Assembly: GCA_964415605.1 (NCBI GenBank)
Contig: CAYQBA010000217.1
Location: 1-7,035, forward strand
DNA from: UCB3 sp964415605
Lineage (GTDB): Bacteria; Chloroflexota; Anaerolineae; Epilineales; Epilineaceae
DNA: 7,035 nucleotides
Direction: 5' to 3'
The notes beneath the pieces are model-generated. The model saw nothing but the letters and a program-made list of their open reading frames with translations. It did no database searches and was not told the DNA's origin. Each line of letters opens with the position of its first letter. Position 1 is the first letter of the stretch. A program made the position numbers and the translations under genes. Of the stretch, positions 1 through 4,155 are shown piece by piece.

Positions 1-1263
1 GGCCGGGGTGGCGTCGACGCCGAGCCCGGCGTCACGCCCGGCGCGGCGCCCGACACGCTGCCTGGCGCCCCGCCCGACACGCCGTCCGGCGTCGCGCCCG
101 ATACGCTGCCCGGCGCCCTGCCCGACGCCCCGCTGACGACGCCGCGCGGCGCGTCGGAGGCGCTGGCGCTCCTGGCGGCAGCCGCGACGTTCTTCATCGC
201 GTTCGCCGTGCCGATCGAGCTCGACCGCGAGTGGATCGGCGTCGGCTGGGCGATCGAGGCGGCGGCGGTCATCTGGATCGCCGGCGCGCTTGGCGTCCCG
301 ATGGTGCGGCGGCTGGCGTGGCCGCTGGCCGGGCTCGTGGCGGCGCGCCTCTTGCTCAACCCGTTCGTCTTGGACTACCCCATCGGCGCCCGGCCGGTGC
401 TGAACTGGCTGCTCTACGGCTACGGGCTGCCGATGGCGGCGTTCGGGTTGGGGGCGTACATCGCGGCCTTCGACGGCGACCGCCGCCTGTCGCGCGCCCT
501 CCAGGCGGTGACGGTCGCTCTCGGAGCGGCCCTGGTGGCGTTGCAGGTCCATCACGGTTTCCACCGGGCGGCGTTCGGCCGACTGACGGTCGACTGGGCC
601 GAGTGGGGGGCGCTGGCCGCCGGCTGGTTGGCCTATGCGTGGCTCGTGCTCCGCGCCGGCCGCCGCTGGGCGTGGGCGGAGGTGGTTCTCGACGGCGGCG
701 GGCGCGTGATCGCGCTGGCGGGCCTGGTGGCGGCGCTTGTCGGCGCGGGGCTCTTCGACAACCCGTTGTGGTCACACGTCCCCGTCGGCGCGTGGCCGAT
801 CGTCAACCACTTGCTGTGGGTCTATGGCCTGCCGGCGCTGCTCGCGGCCGCGGTGCTGCGCGTCGCCGATCCGGCGCGCTTCATGTACCGTGAATGGCGC
901 GAGGCGACGGGGGCGGGGGCGTTCTTGCTCGTCTTCCTGATGGTCACGCTGCAGGTGCGGCAGATGACGCACGGGACGTACCTCGACACCGGGCCGCTGA
1001 CCTTGGCGGAGCGCTACGGCTACTCGCTGGCGTGGGTCCTGCTCGGGCTGGTGCTTCTGGCCGTCGGCGTGGCCCGCGCCCATCGCCCCGCGCGCTATGC
1101 ATCGCTGGCGGTGATGATGCTTACGGTGGCCAAGGTGTTCCTGTACGACCTCGCCAACCTCCAGGATCTCTACCGCGTGCTGTCGTTCCTCGGGCTCGGG
1201 ATCAGCCTGCTGCTGCTGGCCCATGTCTACCAACGCTTCGTCTTCCGGGAGGATGGCTCATGA
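1..1263 (+). CDS. DUF2339-family polytopic membrane protein, C-terminal part (5' end outside window)
   Basis: The frame is open from base 1 to the TGA at 1261-1263, so this is the last 420 residues of a larger protein; a GTG at 208 is an internal Val codon, not a likely start. After a Pro/Gly-rich stretch (visible residues 1-50) come roughly eleven or twelve hydrophobic segments, typical of DUF2339 proteins, which from memory are often 800-1000 residues. Family-like features are the 'ELDREWIGVGWAIEAAAVIW' segment after the first helix and the C-terminal 'YRVLSFLGLGISLLLL' helix ending in YQRF. Two segments share the pattern NP...P[IV]GA.P[VI][LV]N.LL..YGLP about 134 residues apart, suggesting an internal duplication. 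The protein should sit in the cytoplasmic membrane; its biochemical role is unknown. Its stop overlaps the next gene by ATGA, and DUF2339 genes are commonly seen beside DUF3999 genes. The family call is from recalled motifs, without a profile search. Confidence 0.77.
   Translation, partial: GRGGVDAEPGVTPGAAPDTLPGAPPDTPSGVAPDTLPGALPDAPLTTPRGASEALALLAAAATFFIAFAVPIELDREWIGVGWAIEAAAVIWIAGALGVPMVRRLAWPLAGLVAARLLLNPFVLDYPIGARPVLNWLLYGYGLPMAAFGLGAYIAAFDGDRRLSRALQAVTVALGAALVALQVHHGFHRAAFGRLTVDWAEWGALAAGWLAYAWLVLRAGRRWAWAEVVLDGGGRVIALAGLVAALVGAGLFDNPLWSHVPVGAWPIVNHLLWVYGLPALLAAAVLRVADPARFMYREWREATGAGAFLLVFLMVTLQVRQMTHGTYLDTGPLTLAERYGYSLAWVLLGLVLLAVGVARAHRPARYASLAVMMLTVAKVFLYDLANLQDLYRVLSFLGLGISLLLLAHVYQRFVFREDGS
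28..135 (+). repeat. In-frame 24-bp tandem repeat (8-residue unit, about 4.5 copies)
   Basis: Within the DUF2339 gene, four 24-bp units lie at 40-63, 64-87, 88-111 and 112-135, preceded by a half unit (GVTP) at 28-39. They encode GAAPDTLP, GAPPDTPS, GVAPDTLP and GALPDAPL, consensus G-A-x-P-D-T-L-P. Divergence is mostly single-base, so the array looks like slippage or unequal-crossover expansion. It immediately precedes the hydrophobic segment that starts near residue 56, so it is probably a flexible loop or linker. Its left boundary may lie close to the window edge. Confidence 0.85.
1247..1253 (+). promoter_or_regulatory. Ribosome binding site for the DUF3999 gene, inside the end of the DUF2339 gene
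   Basis: GGGAGGA lies 6 nt before the ATG at 1260, a good Shine-Dalgarno spacing. It supports 1260 as the start and independent initiation in addition to coupling through the ATGA overlap. Confidence 0.8.
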
Positions 1264-3506
1264 ACGCGCATCGGCGTGCCGCGCCGCTCGCTTGGTTGAC
1301 GATGCTCGTCGCGCTCGCGTCGGGCACCGGCCGGGACGGCGGCCTCGACTTCTTGCCGGTGCCGCTGCCGGCGGCGGCGCAAACCGCGGCAGCCCCGACC
1401 GCGCCGGCCGCGGCGATCCCGACGCCGGCGCCGTCGCCCGCCTCCGCGCGTCCCGGTGCTGGCGGGGGACTGACCGGGACCGACGCCGGCGTGCCCACCG
1501 CTGACGCTGCGACCGCGACGTCCGGCATCGGCCAGGCCTTCCCGGTCGCCGTCGCCGCCGCCGGCTGGGCCCGCGTCGCGCTCGAACCGGCCACGCGGGC
1601 GCGCATGGCGCCCGACGGACACGACCTGCGGGTGATGGACCCGTCCGGCGCGGCGGTGCCGTACGTGATCCAGTCCACGGTACCGGCGGCACCCGACGCC
1701 GAGGTGGCCGTCCGGCTCGTGGGGGTCGAAGAGGCTGCCGCCGGCTGGGTGCTGCGATTCGACGCGGAGCGCGATCTCGTGGTGCGGCGCTTCCGCTTCG
1801 AGATCCAGGAGGCGCTCGCCGTCACGGGCGTCCGGCTGGAGGGCAGCGCGGACGGGGCCGAGTGGACCGTCCTGGCGGAAGGCGACGTCTTCCGGATCGG
1901 GTCCTCGGCCGACCTTGCCCGCACCACGCTCGACGCAGACGTCGGCGCCGGCGGCGCGGCGGTGCGCTACCTGCGCCTGCACTGGCCCCGGGCCGGCGGC
2001 TATCCCCGGGTCGCGGCGGCGGCGGTCCTGCCGTGGCCCGCCCGCCCCGCCGAGAACGTCATCGACTTGATCGCCGAGCCGGTCGAGTCCGCCCCCGGCG
2101 TGGCCGTCTACGACATCGCCCTGCCTGGACCGGGTCTCAGGCTGGACCGCGTCGAGGTCGGGTGGGAAGGCGCCGGCGGCATCGCCTATCGGCTGCTGCG
2201 CCCCGCGGCGGGCGCCTGGGAGGTCTTGCGCGAGGGCGAGGCCGCCCGCCCCGGCGGCGGACCGGCGACGCTGGCGATCCAGCTCCCCGGCGTGCCGCTC
2301 GGCGCGGCGTTCCTCCGGCTCGAGCTCGATGCCGGCGGGACGGCGCCGGTGGCCGCGACGTCCGCGCGAGGTCGGTCCGCCGCCGAGTGGATCGTGTTCT
2401 ACGCGGCCGCCGCGGGGGTCCATCGCGTCGAGTATGGCCGGCTGGGGATGGCACCGCCGCCCGCGTTGCGCGGCGCGCCGCCGGCCGACCTCGCGGCGAT
2501 CCCCGAGCTGTCGGCGGGCCCGGTCGAGCCCTTGCCCCCGGCCGACCTCCCGGTCGCGGCGCTGGCTCTCGGCGCCGAGCTGCCGGACGCCGCCACGTTC
2601 GCGGCGAGCTGGTCGGTGGTGGCCGGCGGCGCGACGGCGGCCATCGCCCCGGGAGACATCGTCCGCCTGGTGCTCCCCGACGACAGCTACGCCGTCGCGA
2701 GCCCGGATGGGGGCGACGTGCGCGTGGCCTTCGACGCGGGGGATGGTCGACCGGCGCGGCAGGTGCCGTTCGTCCGGTGGTCGCTGCCGGTGCCGGTGCT
2801 CGCCGCCGAGGCGGCGGGGCTCGCGCCGACGCCCGCCGCGGCCGAGGGGACGAGCACGGTCGCGTTCGACCTTCCCGCGTGGGACGTGCCCTACACGACC
2901 CTCGACCTGGCGTCGCCGGCGGCGGTCTTTCGGCGGCAGGTCGACGTGTTCGTCGTCGACCCGGCGCCGCTGTCGCCCGTCGACGAGCGGCGGCTGGTCA
3001 CGTCGACGGTGTGGGGCTGCCCGGGCGCGGGCCGCGCGCCGTGCCGGGACACCCTGGCGCTGCGTGCGCCGGTGGTGCGGACGGCCGGTGGGTCGCCGGC
3101 ACGCGCCGCGCCGTCCGGGGCCGTCGCGAAGCCGCGCCTGGAGGTGGTGATCCACGACGGAGACGACGCGCCGCTGCCGCGCGTCGATGCGCGGGTGTGG
3201 CGGCGGCAGGACGCGCTGGCGTTCGCGTGGCCGGCGGGCAACGGCGATGTCCGACTTGTCGCCGGGGCGCCCGGGCTGGCGGCGCCGACCTACGACATCG
3301 AAGCCATCCGCGCCGACGTGATCGCCCGCGTCACGCGAGACGTCCAGGCGACGCCGAGCCCTGTCGACGCCGGAGCCGACACGCTCTGGGCGCGGCTGCG
3401 CGCCAACGCGCGCGGCCTGCTCGTCGGTGCGCTCGGCGTTGCCGCCGTCGGGCTGCTGTGGTTGCTGGCGCGGATGCTGCGCTCGTCGGGGACTCCAGCG
3501 AGCTGA
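1260..3506 (+). CDS. DUF3999-family secreted/membrane-anchored beta-rich protein
   Basis: 748 residues. The start at 1260 overlaps the previous stop as ATGA and has a GGGAGGA site; the frame is open further upstream (to about 894), but that region lies within the DUF2339 gene. Residues 1-42 look like a signal peptide (MNAHRR, hydrophobic LAWLTMLVALAS, possible cleavage near AAA-Q), followed by an Ala/Pro/Thr/Gly-rich linker to about residue 88. Residues 90-260 resemble the DUF3999 start: 'DLRVMDPSGAAVPY' near 122-135, then a discoidin-like beta region. The C-terminal part has the family-like 'VIHDGDDAPLP' (about 630-640) and 'RLVAGAPGLAAPTYDI'. One helix (about 720-740) with a basic end is the likely membrane anchor, leaving most of the protein outside. 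The only two cysteines are C587 and C595. The protein is longer than the ~450-500 residue members I recall, with much of the excess in low-complexity segments. Function is unknown; it probably acts with the DUF2339 protein. Confidence 0.75.
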   Translation: MNAHRRAAPLAWLTMLVALASGTGRDGGLDFLPVPLPAAAQTAAAPTAPAAAIPTPAPSPASARPGAGGGLTGTDAGVPTADAATATSGIGQAFPVAVAAAGWARVALEPATRARMAPDGHDLRVMDPSGAAVPYVIQSTVPAAPDAEVAVRLVGVEEAAAGWVLRFDAERDLVVRRFRFEIQEALAVTGVRLEGSADGAEWTVLAEGDVFRIGSSADLARTTLDADVGAGGAAVRYLRLHWPRAGGYPRVAAAAVLPWPARPAENVIDLIAEPVESAPGVAVYDIALPGPGLRLDRVEVGWEGAGGIAYRLLRPAAGAWEVLREGEAARPGGGPATLAIQLPGVPLGAAFLRLELDAGGTAPVAATSARGRSAAEWIVFYAAAAGVHRVEYGRLGMAPPPALRGAPPADLAAIPELSAGPVEPLPPADLPVAALALGAELPDAATFAASWSVVAGGATAAIAPGDIVRLVLPDDSYAVASPDGGDVRVAFDAGDGRPARQVPFVRWSLPVPVLAAEAAGLAPTPAAAEGTSTVAFDLPAWDVPYTTLDLASPAAVFRRQVDVFVVDPAPLSPVDERRLVTSTVWGCPGAGRAPCRDTLALRAPVVRTAGGSPARAAPSGAVAKPRLEVVIHDGDDAPLPRVDARVWRRQDALAFAWPAGNGDVRLVAGAPGLAAPTYDIEAIRADVIARVTRDVQATPSPVDAGADTLWARLRANARGLLVGALGVAAVGLLWLLARMLRSSGTPAS

Positions 3507-3732
3507 ACGTGGGCGCGAGGACTCTGGAGGTGAGGTTGTCGCGCCGGACAGGCCCGTCGGCAGGTCGGACGCGGCGGCGGCGCCTTGCGGGGCGCGAGCC
3601 CAGCCAGGCCGAGAGACCTGGCACCGTGACCTCGATCGAGTGGAGCGGGTGACCGGTGACCGCGACGGCCGTGACCTCGCACCGGGCCGTCGGGACCCGC
3701 GGGCCGCGGCCTTCGACCGGGGCGCGCGGGAC

Positions 3733-3761
3733 TTGCACGCCGCGCCCGAACGTGCCATACT
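3733..3761 (+). promoter_or_regulatory. Predicted sigma-70-type promoter of csoR-copA, extended -10
   Basis: A TTGCAC -35-like hexamer (3733-3738, 3 of 6 consensus positions) is separated by exactly 17 bp from CATACT (3756-3761, 4 of 6). TG at 3753-3754 followed by one base makes an extended -10. This is one of the few A/T-containing spots in the junction. Transcription would start near 3768, placing the C8G8 palindrome at about +12 to +28, a normal position for steric repression. Confidence 0.6.
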
Positions 3762-3779
3762 GCGGCCGCCGAGTCCCAT

Positions 3780-3795
3780 CCCCCCCCGGGGGGGG
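3780..3795. promoter_or_regulatory. Probable CsoR operator: perfect C8G8 palindrome
   Basis: Eight C (3780-3787) run directly into eight G (3788-3795), flanked by T on each side on the + strand. CsoR repressors are known to bind GC-tract pseudo-palindromes of the type TACCCC...GGGGTA in front of their own operons. This one lies just downstream of the predicted transcription start and 36 bp before csoR. The site's role is inferred from sequence pattern and position. Confidence 0.7.
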
Positions 3796-3831
3796 TGAGG
3801 CGACAGCCCGCCCCCGAAGTCAGAATGGACG

Positions 3832-4122
3832 ATGTCCTGCATGGAAGCGACCCAGAAAGCCAGCACGATCCGCCGCCTTAAGAGCATCGAGGGGCACCTG
3901 CGCGGCATCATCCGGATGACCGAGGAGGATGCGTACTGCATCGACCTCATCCAGCAGATCCGCGCCGTTCAGGCGGCGCTGGACAAGGTTGCCGAGCAGC
4001 GGCTGGCCGACCACTTGCAGCACTGCGTGGTGTCGGCCGTGCGCGGCGACGACGTGTCCGAGCGCGAGCGTGTCCTCGGCGAGATCGTCGAGGTGTTCCA
4101 GGCATCGTCCCGGCGACGGTAG
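3832..4122 (+). CDS. csoR: CsoR-type copper-sensing transcriptional repressor
   Basis: 96 residues, the normal size for the CsoR/RcnR family of all-helical, DNA-binding metal sensors without a helix-turn-helix. The family core is clear: RRLKSIEGHLRGIIRM (14-29), then DAYCIDLIQQI, then HLQHC. The Cu(I) ligands of M. tuberculosis CsoR (Cys36, His61, Cys65) appear here at the same numbers, with second-shell Tyr35 present and Glu84 the likely equivalent of its Glu81. The X=Cys, Y=His, Z=Cys set argues for Cu(I) rather than nickel (RcnR), formaldehyde (FrmR) or persulfide sensing (CstR). An in-frame TGA at 3796-3798 and no ATG/GTG/TTG before 3832 limit the start to 3832 or Met4 at 3841; neither has a strong Shine-Dalgarno. 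An extra Cys3 near the N terminus is unusual. It lies 33 bp before copA and should be autoregulated through the C8G8 site, derepressed by Cu(I). Confidence 0.93.
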   Translation: MSCMEATQKASTIRRLKSIEGHLRGIIRMTEEDAYCIDLIQQIRAVQAALDKVAEQRLADHLQHCVVSAVRGDDVSERERVLGEIVEVFQASSRRR

Positions 4123-4143
4123 GCCCCGCCCTCGCCCGCCAGC

Positions 4144-4149
4144 GGAGGA
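4144..4149 (+). promoter_or_regulatory. Ribosome binding site of copA
   Basis: GGAGGA lies 6 nt before the ATG at 4156, in the 33-bp gap after csoR. It fixes the copA start and suggests strong translation from the shared transcript. Confidence 0.85.
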
Positions 4150-4155
4150 CTCCCC

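Larger units (their letters stand above)
3507..3831. other. Intergenic junction between the DUF2339/DUF3999 pair and the copper operon
   Basis: No convincing gene in 325 bases. From left to right it holds a strong but orphan Shine-Dalgarno sequence (GGAGGTGA, 3526-3533); a 5-bp hairpin (3580-3584 with 3591-3595) and a 6-bp hairpin (GCCAGG 3603-3608 with CCTGGC 3617-3622), neither followed by a T-run; four GTGACC words at 3626, 3649, 3656 and 3671; and the csoR promoter and operator, listed separately. One of the hairpins may help end the upstream transcript, but I cannot call a rho-independent terminator. Confidence 0.6.

Noticed and set aside
208..210. GTG at 208 as the start of the membrane protein gene
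   Set aside because: The frame is open to base 1, the preceding codons encode part of a hydrophobic helix and a repeat array, and 351 residues would be far too short for a DUF2339 protein.
894..1259. Upstream extension of the DUF3999 frame to 894
   Set aside because: It overlaps the conserved C-terminal membrane helices of the DUF2339 gene. A good ribosome site and signal peptide mark 1260 as the start.
3603..3622. GCCAGG/CCTGGC hairpin as a rho-independent terminator
   Set aside because: Only six base pairs with an 8-base loop and no following T-run; it may still pause polymerase, but the call is not supported.
1862..3652. A 596-codon + strand frame overlapping the DUF3999 gene
   Set aside because: It is extremely Arg-rich and out of frame with the conserved DUF3999 motifs; only its last 38 codons, after an orphan ribosome site, are mentioned as a weak possibility.
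3780..3795. C8G8 palindrome as a transcription terminator stem or a sequencing artefact
   Set aside because: A 16-bp palindrome without a loop makes a poor RNA hairpin, has no T-run, and its position between a promoter and csoR fits an operator much better; the exact tract length could still carry a sequencing error.
1227..3950. A 907-codon open frame on the - strand across the DUF3999 gene and into csoR
   Set aside because: Stop codons are rare in very GC-rich DNA. The translation is Arg/Pro/Gly-rich with no domain pattern and covers the csoR promoter, while the + strand frames carry recognisable families.
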